DNA of 28,054 nucleotides, from assembly GCA_046546095.1 (NCBI GenBank), contig JBKGYK010000042.1, forward strand, positions 1 to 28,054, given 5' to 3'. This stretch comes from JAQIBY01 sp046546095 (GTDB lineage Bacteria > Bacteroidota > Bacteroidia > Bacteroidales > ML635J-15). Both the position numbers and the translations under genes were made by a program. The notes beneath the pieces were generated by a model, which was not told where the DNA came from, searched no databases, and was given only the letters and a program-made list of their open reading frames with translations. Of the stretch, positions 17,114 through 25,636 are shown piece by piece (the stretch's first letter is position 1; every line of letters starts with the position of its first letter).

Positions 17114-18553
17114 ATGCATAACTTCAAAAAATATTCCGGCTTAATAACAGGCATGCTCCTGATTTCTTCAGTGGCCATTGCCCAACAGGGTCAGACGTTT
17201 TACCACATGAATCGCGTAAGCCAGACCACTTACATGAATCCCTCAGTTAATTCAGATTATGATCTCACCATTGGTGGCCTCTTGCTACCTGTTCTTGGGC
17301 AGGTTCCGCCAACCATGTACATGAACATATCCAGCAATGGTTTCCAGTACAATGATTTCATCCACCACGGCACAGGAGATCAATCCGATTCACTGGTATA
17401 TGATCCTCAGAATCTGCTGGATAAGATGAAAACAACAAACCATATCCAGATGCAGACTCATATTGATCTGGTCCATGTTGGAATCAAAACAAAAAATGAC
17501 GTTTATCTGACGTTCAACATCACTGAAAAAATTGATGCCGGGCTAAGCCTCCCCAAGGATTTATTTGAACTGGCCTGGTATGGTAACGGACATTTTAAGG
17601 ATCAGAACGAAAAAGTGGTACTCACCGATCTGGGATTTCACTTTTCGCATTACCGTGAAATTGCCGGCGGATTCAGTACTGAGCTGATGGATGATCTTCA
17701 TATCGGAGGCCGGGCTAAAATTTTATTTGGCATGTCCAATGTGCAAACAGATATAGATGAACTCACGCTCTATACCGATCCTGATGATTACACTTTAACA
17801 ACCAATGCCAACATGAGCATCCAGACCAACAGCCCGGTGGACTGGGAATATTACCATGAAGGTGACAGCACAAGTATTGAGCCGGATTTCCCGGATATGG
17901 ACACATACAATCCTTTGTCCTATGCTTTTAATTTCAGCAACCCCGGTTTTGGTCTCGACCTGGGAGCCAGCTACACTTTTCTGAATGATTTTACGGCTTA
18001 TTTCAGTGTCAATGATCTGGGATTTATCAGCTGGAACAGCAACCCATTTGTCCTCTCCTCAGACGGTACATTCAGTTTCCGGGGTATTGAAGTAGATTTC
18101 TTCGAAAGTGATGAAGAATTTGAAGAAAGCATGGAAGAATTTGAAGATTCAGTTATCAACATTTTTGCTCCGAATGCCCAGGACAACAGTTACACAACCT
18201 GGTTACCCACAGATGTTTACCTTGGTGGCAAGTATCATTTCCATGACATGCTTGATTTTGGTGCACTTTATCGAATGGAATTTTACAGAAAAACACTAAT
18301 GCACAGCTTTACGGTTTCAGCGAATTCAGACCTCACAGACTGGGCAACAGCGCACCTTTCCTATTCAATGATGGATAACAAATACAACAATATTGGTCTG
18401 GGTATTACCCTCAGAGGCGCATTTTTGCAATACTATCTTGTCACAGACAATCTGCTTGCCCTGATGCCACAATCCACAAGGAATGTTAATATCAGAATGG
18501 GCTGCAACCTGGTCTTCGGATACAAGGAAATAAAATCTGAGTCGCTTTTTTAA
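17114..18553 (+). CDS. DUF5723 outer-membrane beta-barrel protein
   Basis: This 479-residue protein has a cleavable signal peptide (AIA before QQGQ, about residue 23). Repeated amphipathic strand patterns follow, with many Tyr/Phe residues, such as YLTFNITEKIDAGLSLP, DLGASYTFLNDFTAYFSV and KYHFHDMLDFGALYRMEF. The FYHMNRVSQTTYMNPSV start is typical of DUF5723, a family of PorV/FadL-like outer-membrane barrels in Bacteroidota. It follows the lipoprotein by 31 bases. The function of the family is unknown; it may be a porin-like or scaffold barrel for the lipoprotein partner. An acidic stretch around residues 330-350 (EEFEESMEEFEDS) probably forms an external loop. Confidence 0.85.
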   Translation: MHNFKKYSGLITGMLLISSVAIAQQGQTFYHMNRVSQTTYMNPSVNSDYDLTIGGLLLPVLGQVPPTMYMNISSNGFQYNDFIHHGTGDQSDSLVYDPQNLLDKMKTTNHIQMQTHIDLVHVGIKTKNDVYLTFNITEKIDAGLSLPKDLFELAWYGNGHFKDQNEKVVLTDLGFHFSHYREIAGGFSTELMDDLHIGGRAKILFGMSNVQTDIDELTLYTDPDDYTLTTNANMSIQTNSPVDWEYYHEGDSTSIEPDFPDMDTYNPLSYAFNFSNPGFGLDLGASYTFLNDFTAYFSVNDLGFISWNSNPFVLSSDGTFSFRGIEVDFFESDEEFEESMEEFEDSVINIFAPNAQDNSYTTWLPTDVYLGGKYHFHDMLDFGALYRMEFYRKTLMHSFTVSANSDLTDWATAHLSYSMMDNKYNNIGLGITLRGAFLQYYLVTDNLLALMPQSTRNVNIRMGCNLVFGYKEIKSESLF

Positions 18554-18572
18554 AAGCAATAGCAGATAATCA

Positions 18573-20612
18573 ATGCATATGACAAAATCAAAGCCGCTTG
18601 AACGACCCCTCAAGCTGATTTATCTTATATCTGTCTGCTTGCTGGCTGCAAGCATGCCCTTCTCCTATTTCGCCACAAGTAACGCCATCATGCTGATCAG
18701 CTTGAGTTGGTTGACAGGATTTTTTGTTTTCCCTTACAAAAAGAGACTCGCTGTCAATCAGGAAGTGTTTTGGTTTCTCCTCATCTATGTTTTACATCTT
18801 GTATGGTTGTGGAACACCAGCAATTTTGATTATGCCACGGAAGATTTAAGAAAAAAGCTGCCATTATTAATCCTGCCACTGATTTTTGCTTCCATGCCTG
18901 CTTTCAACAGGTTAAGCCGAAATATTATTCTCCATATTTTTTTGCTGGCAATTTTTGTTTCCGGGATTTTCGTATTTCTCTCCTGGGGCGGGATCATTGG
19001 TGAAGGTTCACAGGATACCAGGAATTTTTCTCCCTTCATCAATCACATCAGATTAAGCCTGATGATGTCCTTATCAATATTCATCGCTGCCTGGTACATT
19101 GGGAAAACGATAAATACAAAACTTCGGGCTGTGTATGTCTTCAGCATCGCATTCAATCTTGCTGCCATGGTGGTATTGCAGGTGCTTACAGGTCTGATTA
19201 TCACCCTGCTGACATTTTTCATCCTGACACTCATCAATTTCCATAAGCTCAAAAACAAAAGGATCAAAACAGCATTGATTTCTCTGATGATCGCCCTGCC
19301 CCTGATCATTGGCGCCTACCTTTTCTACCAGATACATTCATTTTACCATCCGGAAAAAGCCTACCCCGAAACTTTAGACATAAAAACCAGGCAAGGAAAC
19401 CCTTATCAGCATAATCTACATTCACAAATTATAGAAAACGGAAATTATGTTTATCACTTTATCGTCTTTGACGAACTTGAGAAAGCCTGGAATCGGCGAA
19501 GTGAGGTCAAATATGATTCCTTAAGTCAAAATGGATATGAGATAAAACATATATTGATCCGTTACCTGACTTCCAAAGGTGAATTTAAAGATGCTGAAGC
19601 AGTCAACAATCTCAGCAAAAAAGAAATACAGGCAATAGAATCCGGAATTTCCAATGTAAGGTTTATTGACAAACAAGGCATCAACTCCAGGCTCTACGCT
19701 CTGATATGGCAAATGCACATTTACTTGCACGGAGGCAACCCCTCCGGCAAATCACTGATACAGCGGGTAGTATATCTTGAAACAGGCTGGCACATTGCAC
19801 GTGATAATTTATTAACAGGCATTGGCACAGGAGATGTAAACGACGTTTTTAAACACCAGTACCGCAAGGACAATTCTCCTTTGCTACCCCAGTTTCGGCG
19901 GAGAACACACAATCAATACCTGACTATGCTAATAAGCTTTGGCATCTTTGGTTTTGTTTTGTTTCTCATGGGATGGATCATTCCTGTTATGCGGAAAAAA
20001 GGGATGAAAAATTTCCTTTTTGCCTCCTTTTTCATCATTGCCAGCCTGAGTATGCTAAATGAAGACAGCCTCGAAACGTTTACAGGTTCTACTTTTATTG
20101 CATTCTTTTATTCACTATTTTTGTGGGGAATCAATCATCGTACTATGTTTCAGGAGAAATTCATGAAAAAAGCCATTCAACTGGCAAAAGATAACATTCC
20201 ATCAGGAAATGGTCCTTTTGGAGCAGTCATTGTAAAAGACGGTGAAATCATATCCGAAGCTGTCAACGAAGTAACACGAAACAACGACCCTACAGCCCAT
20301 GCTGAGGTAAATGCCATCCGCAAGGCCTGTGATAAGCTGAAGACTTTTGACTTGTCAGGTTGTGAAATATACTCTTCCTGCGAGCCTTGTCCCATGTGCC
20401 TGGGCGCAATTTACTGGGCGCGGCTGGAAAAGTTGTATTTTGCATCAGGGAGAAAAGAAGCCGCAGGTGCCGGTTTCAGCGATGAATTCATTTATGATGA
20501 ACTGGGGAAAACCATTCGTGAACGTACCATCCCCACCAGGCAAATGATGCAAAAAGATGCCGAAAGCGTGTTCAAAAGCTGGAAAGATTTTGAAGATAAA
20601 ATCATGTATTAA
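18573..20612 (+). CDS. O-antigen ligase-like membrane protein fused to guanine/cytidine deaminase-like domain
   Basis: This single 679-residue frame has no stop between two unrelated parts. Residues 1-520 form a multi-pass membrane protein of the O-antigen ligase/WaaL-Wzy type: about ten to twelve helices, NHIRLS at 157-162, a large soluble loop at about 255-400, then a GWHIARDNLLTGIGTGD motif and THNQYL at 445-450. It would attach or polymerise surface glycan at the outer face of the inner membrane. Residues 525-679 are a complete Zn-dependent deaminase of the guanine deaminase/CMP-dCMP type: HAE with His576 and Glu578, and PCPMC with Cys606 and Cys609. Deaminases of this type are normally separate 150-160 residue cytosolic enzymes. 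The C-terminus of the ligase is expected in the cytosol, so the fused enzyme would be on the correct side. The gene follows the DUF5723 gene by 19 bases. A sequencing error or a lost stop codon are alternatives to a true fusion. Confidence 0.85.
   Translation: MHMTKSKPLERPLKLIYLISVCLLAASMPFSYFATSNAIMLISLSWLTGFFVFPYKKRLAVNQEVFWFLLIYVLHLVWLWNTSNFDYATEDLRKKLPLLILPLIFASMPAFNRLSRNIILHIFLLAIFVSGIFVFLSWGGIIGEGSQDTRNFSPFINHIRLSLMMSLSIFIAAWYIGKTINTKLRAVYVFSIAFNLAAMVVLQVLTGLIITLLTFFILTLINFHKLKNKRIKTALISLMIALPLIIGAYLFYQIHSFYHPEKAYPETLDIKTRQGNPYQHNLHSQIIENGNYVYHFIVFDELEKAWNRRSEVKYDSLSQNGYEIKHILIRYLTSKGEFKDAEAVNNLSKKEIQAIESGISNVRFIDKQGINSRLYALIWQMHIYLHGGNPSGKSLIQRVVYLETGWHIARDNLLTGIGTGDVNDVFKHQYRKDNSPLLPQFRRRTHNQYLTMLISFGIFGFVLFLMGWIIPVMRKKGMKNFLFASFFIIASLSMLNEDSLETFTGSTFIAFFYSLFLWGINHRTMFQEKFMKKAIQLAKDNIPSGNGPFGAVIVKDGEIISEAVNEVTRNNDPTAHAEVNAIRKACDKLKTFDLSGCEIYSSCEPCPMCLGAIYWARLEKLYFASGRKEAAGAGFSDEFIYDELGKTIRERTIPTRQMMQKDAESVFKSWKDFEDKIMY
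20145..20612 (+). other. Deaminase module with its own possible internal start
   Basis: The deaminase could also be made separately. ATG at 20145 begins a block that looks like a normal deaminase N-terminus (155 residues). ATG at 20163 is preceded by AGGAGA at 20152-20157, a Shine-Dalgarno-like sequence 5 bases upstream. Bacteroidota rarely depend on such sites, so this is suggestive only. The substrate is likely guanine, given the SCEPCPMCLGAIYWA pattern, but cytosine or adenine derivatives cannot be excluded. Confidence 0.6.
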
Positions 20613-21157
20613 TGCAGTCAGCAAAACCTGATTTTCCGGACAGCAAAATAGTTCATCAGGCTTTTTACCTGCAGGATGTCCTGGATATGGCGCCTGCACT
20701 GTTGGGCAAAATTATTGCCATAAACACAAGCAGGGGCATTCAGCATTTCCGCATCACAGAAACAGAAGCCTACCGGGGAGAGGATGACCTGGCCTGTCAT
20801 GCCAGAAAAGGCAGAACCAAACGCACCGACCCCATGTATCATGCCGGTGGGATTCTCTACATTTATCTAATATACGGAATGCACTGGATGACCAATATAG
20901 TAGCAGGCGATGAAGGAGAACCACAGGCTGCCCTAATCAGATGTCTTGAAACTATTGAGGGGCCAGGCCGCAGCAGCAAAGCTCTGGGCATGAGCGGGGA
21001 TTTCAATTACGAAAAACTGTATAAACCCGGTCGCATTGCACTACTTGACGATGGAATGAAGCCGGATTATGACAGACTTCCCCGCGTTGGTATCGACTAT
21101 GCGGGAGACTACTGGAAAAACATTCCCTGGCGATTCAGACTAAAGCCATCTCAATGA
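20612..21157 (+). CDS. DNA-3-methyladenine glycosylase (AAG/MPG type)
   Basis: The 181-residue protein belongs to the alkyladenine DNA glycosylase family, which removes damaged purines in base-excision repair. It has the ALLGK opening, the catalytic-glutamate block ITETEAYRGEDDLACH, GRTKRTDPMYHAGG, YIYLIYGMHWMTNIVA and ALIRCLETIEGPGRSSKALG. These correspond to the active-site and DNA-intercalating regions of human AAG. The length is somewhat short but plausible. Its ATG overlaps the stop of the deaminase (TAATG), which suggests translational coupling. The last 23 bases overlap the end of the opposite-strand purN. Confidence 0.92.
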   Translation: MQSAKPDFPDSKIVHQAFYLQDVLDMAPALLGKIIAINTSRGIQHFRITETEAYRGEDDLACHARKGRTKRTDPMYHAGGILYIYLIYGMHWMTNIVAGDEGEPQAALIRCLETIEGPGRSSKALGMSGDFNYEKLYKPGRIALLDDGMKPDYDRLPRVGIDYAGDYWKNIPWRFRLKPSQ

Positions 21158-21710
21158 GCTGCTCAATAACTTGCGGATAATAGCGGTATTCCAGTTTATG
21201 GATACGATTGGCCAGACTATTAGTATCATCACTTTTATATACAGGGCATTTTGCCTGCAGGATAATATTCCCTTCATCGTATTTTTCATTCACATAATGT
21301 ATGCTGATACCACTTTCGGTTTCATTGTTCTCAATCACCGCCTGATGAACCCTAACTCCATACATTCCCTTCCCCCCGTAGGCTGGTAACAAAGCAGGAT
21401 GGATGTTGATTATCCGATGATCAAATGCCTGAATCAATTCGGATGGTATGAGCGCCAGAAAACCGGCAAGCACAATTACGTCGATTTTATAATCATGCAG
21501 CATATCCATTAACTGATTACTTTCTCTCATGCTTTTCCGGCTGATATAATACCCGTCAACATTGAGGCGTTTTGCACGGCTCAGTACACCGGCATTTTCA
21601 CGGTCGCTGACAATCAACTTTACCCCCGCATGCTCATTACCAACAAAATGCCGCACAATGTTCTCAGCATTGCTCCCTGAACCGGAGGCTAAAATGGCTA
21701 TTTTTTTCAT
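21135..21710 (-). CDS. purN: Phosphoribosylglycinamide formyltransferase
   Basis: PurN transfers a formyl group from 10-formyltetrahydrofolate to GAR in purine synthesis. The sequence opens with MKKIAILASGSGSNAENI, which binds the phosphate of the nucleotide. LAGFLALIPSELI and INIHPALLPAYGGKGMYG contain the catalytic Asn and His (102 and 104 in this numbering), and VNEKYDEGNIIL contains the catalytic Asp (145). The start chosen is the ATG at 21710, the canonical beginning of the family; an ATG at 21719 adds three residues. It ends inside the convergent glycosylase gene. A weak promoter lies upstream. Confidence 0.95.
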   Translation of the reverse strand: MKKIAILASGSGSNAENIVRHFVGNEHAGVKLIVSDRENAGVLSRAKRLNVDGYYISRKSMRESNQLMDMLHDYKIDVIVLAGFLALIPSELIQAFDHRIINIHPALLPAYGGKGMYGVRVHQAVIENNETESGISIHYVNEKYDEGNIILQAKCPVYKSDDTNSLANRIHKLEYRYYPQVIEQLIEMALV

Positions 21711-21727
21711 GGCAAACATTTAGTTTT

Positions 21728-21755
21728 CAAAGTAAACCATAAATCTCTTATCAAA
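21728..21755 (-). promoter_or_regulatory. Possible purN promoter
   Basis: On the minus strand, TTTG (21752-21755) and TTACTTTG (21728-21735) are separated by 16 bases and resemble the Bacteroidota -33/-7 pair, though the -7 box differs from TAnnTTTG at the second base. Confidence 0.35.
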
Positions 21756-21786
21756 AAAATGCATATTTATTTGGAATTATAATTAT

Positions 21787-21794
21787 TAAATTTG
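21787..21794 (+). promoter_or_regulatory. Possible -7 box of the acpP operon promoter
   Basis: TAAATTTG is an exact TAnnTTTG match, 69 bases before the acpP start, in a very AT-rich stretch. The nearest TTTG upstream (21770-21773) leaves only a 13-base spacer, shorter than usual. The leader would be about 60 bases. Confidence 0.45.
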
Positions 21795-21863
21795 TTTCTT
21801 TGTAAGCTCAATTAAAAAAGAAAGTGAACTCAAAATTTGTAGTATTAACATAAATTTAGAACT

Positions 21864-22100
21864 ATGTCTGATTTTGCATCAAGAGTAAAAAGTATCATCG
21901 TTGACAAATTAGGAGTTGACGAAAACGAAGTAACCCCTGAAGCCAGCTTCACAAACGACCTGGGAGCAGACTCTCTGGACACCGTTGAGCTTATCATGGA
22001 ATTTGAAAAAGAATTTGATATCTCAATCCCTGATGAGGAAGCTGAAAAAATTGCAACTGTAGGAGATGCAATTAAGTACATTGAGGAAAATGCTAAGTAA
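21864..22100 (+). CDS. acpP: Acyl carrier protein
   Basis: This 78-residue acidic protein is the acyl carrier of fatty acid synthesis. Ser37 in the LGADSLDTVEL motif receives the 4'-phosphopantetheine arm. The length, charge and helices are normal. It lies 30 bases upstream of fabF, the standard Bacteroidota order, and is divergent from purN. Substrate handover to FabF, encoded next, is expected. Confidence 0.97.
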   Translation: MSDFASRVKSIIVDKLGVDENEVTPEASFTNDLGADSLDTVELIMEFEKEFDISIPDEEAEKIATVGDAIKYIEENAK

Positions 22101-22130
22101 GAAATGTAATTAACTTTCAATCTTCATTTT

Positions 22131-23387
22131 ATGGATCTTAAACGAGTTGTTGTTACTGGTATTGGCGCTATTACCCCTTTGGGCAATAATATTTCTGATT
22201 ATTGGGATGCAATTGTACAAGGCCAGTCAGGTAGTGATTGGATTACGCATTTTGATGCGTCTCTTTTCAAAACCCGTTTTGCTTGTGAGGTAAAAAACTT
22301 CGATCCCAAAGAACACTTTGATCGTAAAGAGATTCGTAAAATGGATCGCTTCACACAGTATGCATTGGTATCAGTTGCTGAAGCCATAGAAGCTTCAGGC
22401 CTGATTTCTGATGACAGTGTGGACAAGGATGAAATTGGTGTGATCTGGGCCTCCGGTATTGGCGGTCTGGACACACTTATTGATGAAATGAAAAATTTTG
22501 TCAATAATGATATGAAGCCACGCTTCAGTCCATTCTTCATTCCTAAAATGATTTCTGATATTGCCGCAGGGCATATCAGCATGAAATATGGTTTCCGCGG
22601 GCCAAATTTTGCCACGGTATCTGCTTGTGCATCATCCTCCAATGCCCTCATTGATGCCTTCAATTATATCCGCCTGGGTAAAGCAAACGCTTTTGTTACC
22701 GGTGGCTCAGAAGCAGCCATTAATGAAGCCGGGCTTGGTGGTTTTGGATCGATGCAGGCTATCTCCAGAAACAATGATGAATACAAATCTGCATCACGGC
22801 CATTCTGTGCTACCCGGGACGGTTTTGTCATGGGAGAAGGTGCCGGAGCTTTCATACTTGAAGAGTATGAACATGCAGTAAAGCGCGGAGCTCCCATCCT
22901 GGCTGAAATTATCGGCGGCGGTATGGCAGCTGATGCACATCATGTAACAGCACCCGATCCGGAAGGAAACGGAGCTGCACTGGTGATGAAAAGAACGCTG
23001 GATGATGCCAAAATTAACCCGGACAAAGTGGATTACATCAATGTACACGGCACAGCAACTCCCATAGGTGATGTGGCTGAGCTGAAAGGCATTCACAAAA
23101 TTTTCAGAGATCATGCATTTGAAATGAATGTAAGCTCTACCAAATCCATGACAGGACACTTGCTGGGAGCAGCAGGAGCACTGGAATCAATCACCAGCGT
23201 ACTGTCTATCCGGAACAATATGGTGCCACCTACCATCAATCATCATGAGTGGGATGAAAACATTGACAAACGATTTAACCTCACCCTGAATAAAGCACAG
23301 GAGAGGAAAGTCAATTATGCAATGAGTAATACCTTTGGCTTTGGTGGACACAATACTTCTGTCCTGTTCAAAGCTTTCGAAAAATAG
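22131..23387 (+). CDS. fabF: Beta-ketoacyl-ACP synthase II
   Basis: FabF condenses malonyl-ACP with acyl-ACP for chain elongation. The protein is 418 residues with the thiolase-fold signature. The active site is complete: Cys166 in VSACASSS, His306 in VHGTATPIGD, His343 in TGHLLGAAGA, and Lys338 in STKSMTG. The start at VVVTGIGAITPLG and the end at FGFGGHNTSVLF are standard. It is co-transcribed with acpP and rnc, which follows about 32 bases later. I see no unusual substitutions. Confidence 0.97.
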   Translation: MDLKRVVVTGIGAITPLGNNISDYWDAIVQGQSGSDWITHFDASLFKTRFACEVKNFDPKEHFDRKEIRKMDRFTQYALVSVAEAIEASGLISDDSVDKDEIGVIWASGIGGLDTLIDEMKNFVNNDMKPRFSPFFIPKMISDIAAGHISMKYGFRGPNFATVSACASSSNALIDAFNYIRLGKANAFVTGGSEAAINEAGLGGFGSMQAISRNNDEYKSASRPFCATRDGFVMGEGAGAFILEEYEHAVKRGAPILAEIIGGGMAADAHHVTAPDPEGNGAALVMKRTLDDAKINPDKVDYINVHGTATPIGDVAELKGIHKIFRDHAFEMNVSSTKSMTGHLLGAAGALESITSVLSIRNNMVPPTINHHEWDENIDKRFNLTLNKAQERKVNYAMSNTFGFGGHNTSVLFKAFEK

Positions 23388-23419
23388 TTTTACCTGTGTA
23401 TTGTCCCAGCCTGAAAAAT

Positions 23420-24124
23420 ATGTTTATGGTTTTTTACAATCATAAACTAAGGCAAGTGTACAATCATTATAAAACCGTATTGGGGTTTTACCCAAAAAAA
23501 CTCAGCCTTTACCAAACTGCCTTACGGCACAGGTCCGCCAGCATAAGTCTGGGGAAACAAAGACTCAATAATGAACGCCTGGAATTTCTCGGTGACGCCA
23601 TACTGGATGCCGTAATATCTGACTACCTGTATAACACCTATCCCGGAATGGAAGAAGGAATGCTCACAAGGATACGTTCCAGTATGGTGAAGCGCAAATC
23701 CATGAATAAAATTGCCATCAATATGGGCATTGATAAATTACTCATTGTCAAAGCCGAAACCTGCATAAAAAGTGAAAGCATTTATGGAAATGCACTGGAA
23801 GCGCTGATAGGTGCCATATACGTGGATTATGGATACAAACAGTGCAGGCATTTTTTACGTAAAAAGTTCATCCCGCATTTCAACGAAAAGAACACAGCCC
23901 GGGGTACTTATGATCATAAATCCAGTCTCTTCCATCTGGTTCAGGAAAAAAAATGGAAATTGTATTTTGACACTTTTGAACATATTGAGGAAAACGAACA
24001 TACCCCCCATTTCAAATCCAACATTATCATTAACAGCAATTTTATTTCTGAAGGCAAAGGCTGGTCAAAAAAAGAAGCAGAACAAACGGCAGCCAAATCA
24101 GCGCTTGAAAAACTATCTACTTAA
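23420..24124 (+). CDS. rnc: Ribonuclease III
   Basis: RNase III cuts double-stranded RNA in rRNA and mRNA processing. It has an N-terminal endonuclease domain with the signature NERLEFLGDAILDAV, which supplies acidic metal ligands, and a C-terminal dsRNA-binding domain (last 70 residues, with KGWSKKEAEQTAAKSALEKL). The second metal-binding block reads GNALEALIGAIY: an Asn stands where E. coli has Asp114, while the following Glu (Glu117 equivalent) remains. I recall Asn in several Bacteroidota enzymes, so this may be normal for the phylum. The start is uncertain: ATG 23420 (235 codons with stop) fits the family better than the in-frame GTG at 23396. It follows fabF closely. Confidence 0.94.
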   Translation: MFMVFYNHKLRQVYNHYKTVLGFYPKKLSLYQTALRHRSASISLGKQRLNNERLEFLGDAILDAVISDYLYNTYPGMEEGMLTRIRSSMVKRKSMNKIAINMGIDKLLIVKAETCIKSESIYGNALEALIGAIYVDYGYKQCRHFLRKKFIPHFNEKNTARGTYDHKSSLFHLVQEKKWKLYFDTFEHIEENEHTPHFKSNIIINSNFISEGKGWSKKEAEQTAAKSALEKLST

Positions 24125-24148
24125 TCGTATCTTTACCCGCAAGAAACA

Positions 24149-24574
24149 ATGATTGTGAATAAAGACAAACGATTAAAATATCAGCCTGAGCTGGATTTTG
24201 TGTTGATCGCACTGGCAAGCAGTGAAGATGCCTACAGGCTTTCCTGGCTTATCAATCAGGCATTGGATATTCATCTCAAAAGGAGTGATTCAGTGAAAAT
24301 CTGGGATGAAAAACGGGAAAACCCCGGAGAATTTGAGTGTTATAAACATACCAATCAGGCTGATGAAACCGTTTACAGACTTGTTGCCAACCGGTCGGAG
24401 AATGGTTTTCTGGAGAAAAAATACAGGCAATTTGATTATTTTCTTCAGATTTTTGATCTGCCGGGCAACAAAACAGATAATATTCTCAGTCTGCTAAACC
24501 GGGAACAGGATATCATCATTGCCAGTCGCATTGAATCCCCCGGCAAAGCACTAATTCAAAAATTAATGATCTAA
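24149..24574 (+). CDS. IPExxxVDY-family protein
   Basis: The 141-residue protein matches a Bacteroidota-specific family named after its motif and usually encoded beside rnc. Recognisable parts are the FVLIALASSEDAYRLSWLINQAL start, the central variable region and the FLEKKYRQFDYFLQIFD block, where the name-giving motif is degenerate (here EKKYRQFDY in place of IPExxxVDY). The function is unknown. The position directly after rnc (24-base gap) and before the M42 peptidase (5-base gap) fits the usual neighbourhood, although the pyruvate kinase that often follows is absent. The assignment comes from pattern and context. Confidence 0.7.
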   Translation: MIVNKDKRLKYQPELDFVLIALASSEDAYRLSWLINQALDIHLKRSDSVKIWDEKRENPGEFECYKHTNQADETVYRLVANRSENGFLEKKYRQFDYFLQIFDLPGNKTDNILSLLNREQDIIIASRIESPGKALIQKLMI

Positions 24575-24579
24575 ACATT

Positions 24580-25632
24580 ATGGAAAATCCGGATTTCAAC
24601 TTGTTGAAAAAGCTCAGTGAAACCCCTGGTGTCAGTGGTTTTGAAACTCCTATCAGAAACATCATTAAGAAAGAGATTGAAGGCATCGCTGATACAATCA
24701 CCATAGATAATATGGGCAACCTCACAGCACATATTAAGGGTAAAACAAACAAAAAACTCATGGTTGCAGCCCATATGGATGAAATAGGTTTTATCGTTAC
24801 CCATATTGACGATCATGGTTTTGTTCGTTTTACTACTCTTGGCGGATTTGATCCCAAAACACTCACATCCCAGCGCGTTGTGCTGCATGGCAAAAAGGAT
24901 ATTGTTGGTGTGATGGGTTCCAAACCAATCCACGTAATGGACGATGAAGAAAAAAAGAAAAATCCCAAAATCAAGGATTATTTCATCGATACAGGCATGA
25001 CAAAAGAAGCTGTGGAAGAGATTATTGAACCCGGCACTCCGGTTACCCGCGAACGTGATTGTATCCGCATGGGCGATTGCATCAACGGAAAGTCAATGGA
25101 CAACAGGGTGTCTGTATTTGTACTGATTGAAAGCCTAAAGCAGCTTAAGGGCAAATCCCTGCCTTATGATCTGTATGCTGTATTCACCGTGCAGGAAGAA
25201 CTTGGCCTTCGTGGTGCACACGTCGCAGCTCTGGAAATTGAGCCTGATTTTGGCATTGCAGTAGATACCACCATTGCTTTTGATGTTCCCGGAGCTCAGG
25301 CTCATGAAATGGTTTCAAAGCTTGGTGAAGGTACCGCAATAAAACTCATGGATTCCATGGCTGTAGCAGATGAACGTATGATTCGCTACATGAAGGAAAC
25401 AGCTAACTCAAACAAAATCAAATACCAGACAGAAATCATGGCAGCCGGAGGCACCGATACTGCTTTCATTCAGCGGATGAATAAAAGCGGTGCCATTGCC
25501 GGGGCCATCTCAATCCCCACACGCCACATTCATCAGGTGGTTGAGTCGGTGCATGAAAAAGATGTACTGGGAAGCATTGAGTTGCTTTCTGCCTGCATAC
25601 TGGACATTGACAAAGGCAACTGGGAATACTGA
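24580..25632 (+). CDS. M42-family metallo-aminopeptidase
   Basis: This 350-residue enzyme belongs to peptidase family M42 (glutamyl aminopeptidase / tetrahedral aminopeptidase type, sometimes labelled endoglucanase). These form large cytosolic dodecamers that trim short peptides. The dimetal site is complete: His65 and Asp67 in AAHMDEIG, Asp174 in SMDNRVS, catalytic Glu206 and Glu207 in QEELGLRG, Asp229 in AVDTT, and His318 in PTRHIHQV. The length is typical. It follows the IPExxxVDY gene by 5 bases and precedes the flippase by 4 bases, so the genes are probably co-transcribed. The exact peptide preference cannot be read from the sequence. Confidence 0.94.
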   Translation: MENPDFNLLKKLSETPGVSGFETPIRNIIKKEIEGIADTITIDNMGNLTAHIKGKTNKKLMVAAHMDEIGFIVTHIDDHGFVRFTTLGGFDPKTLTSQRVVLHGKKDIVGVMGSKPIHVMDDEEKKKNPKIKDYFIDTGMTKEAVEEIIEPGTPVTRERDCIRMGDCINGKSMDNRVSVFVLIESLKQLKGKSLPYDLYAVFTVQEELGLRGAHVAALEIEPDFGIAVDTTIAFDVPGAQAHEMVSKLGEGTAIKLMDSMAVADERMIRYMKETANSNKIKYQTEIMAAGGTDTAFIQRMNKSGAIAGAISIPTRHIHQVVESVHEKDVLGSIELLSACILDIDKGNWEY

Positions 25633-25636
25633 CAAG

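Noticed and set aside
25490..25636. Extra N-terminal 49 residues on the flippase
   Set aside because: They lie inside the M42 gene in another frame, lack family-like sequence, and the ATG at 25637 starts directly at the normal flippase N-terminus.
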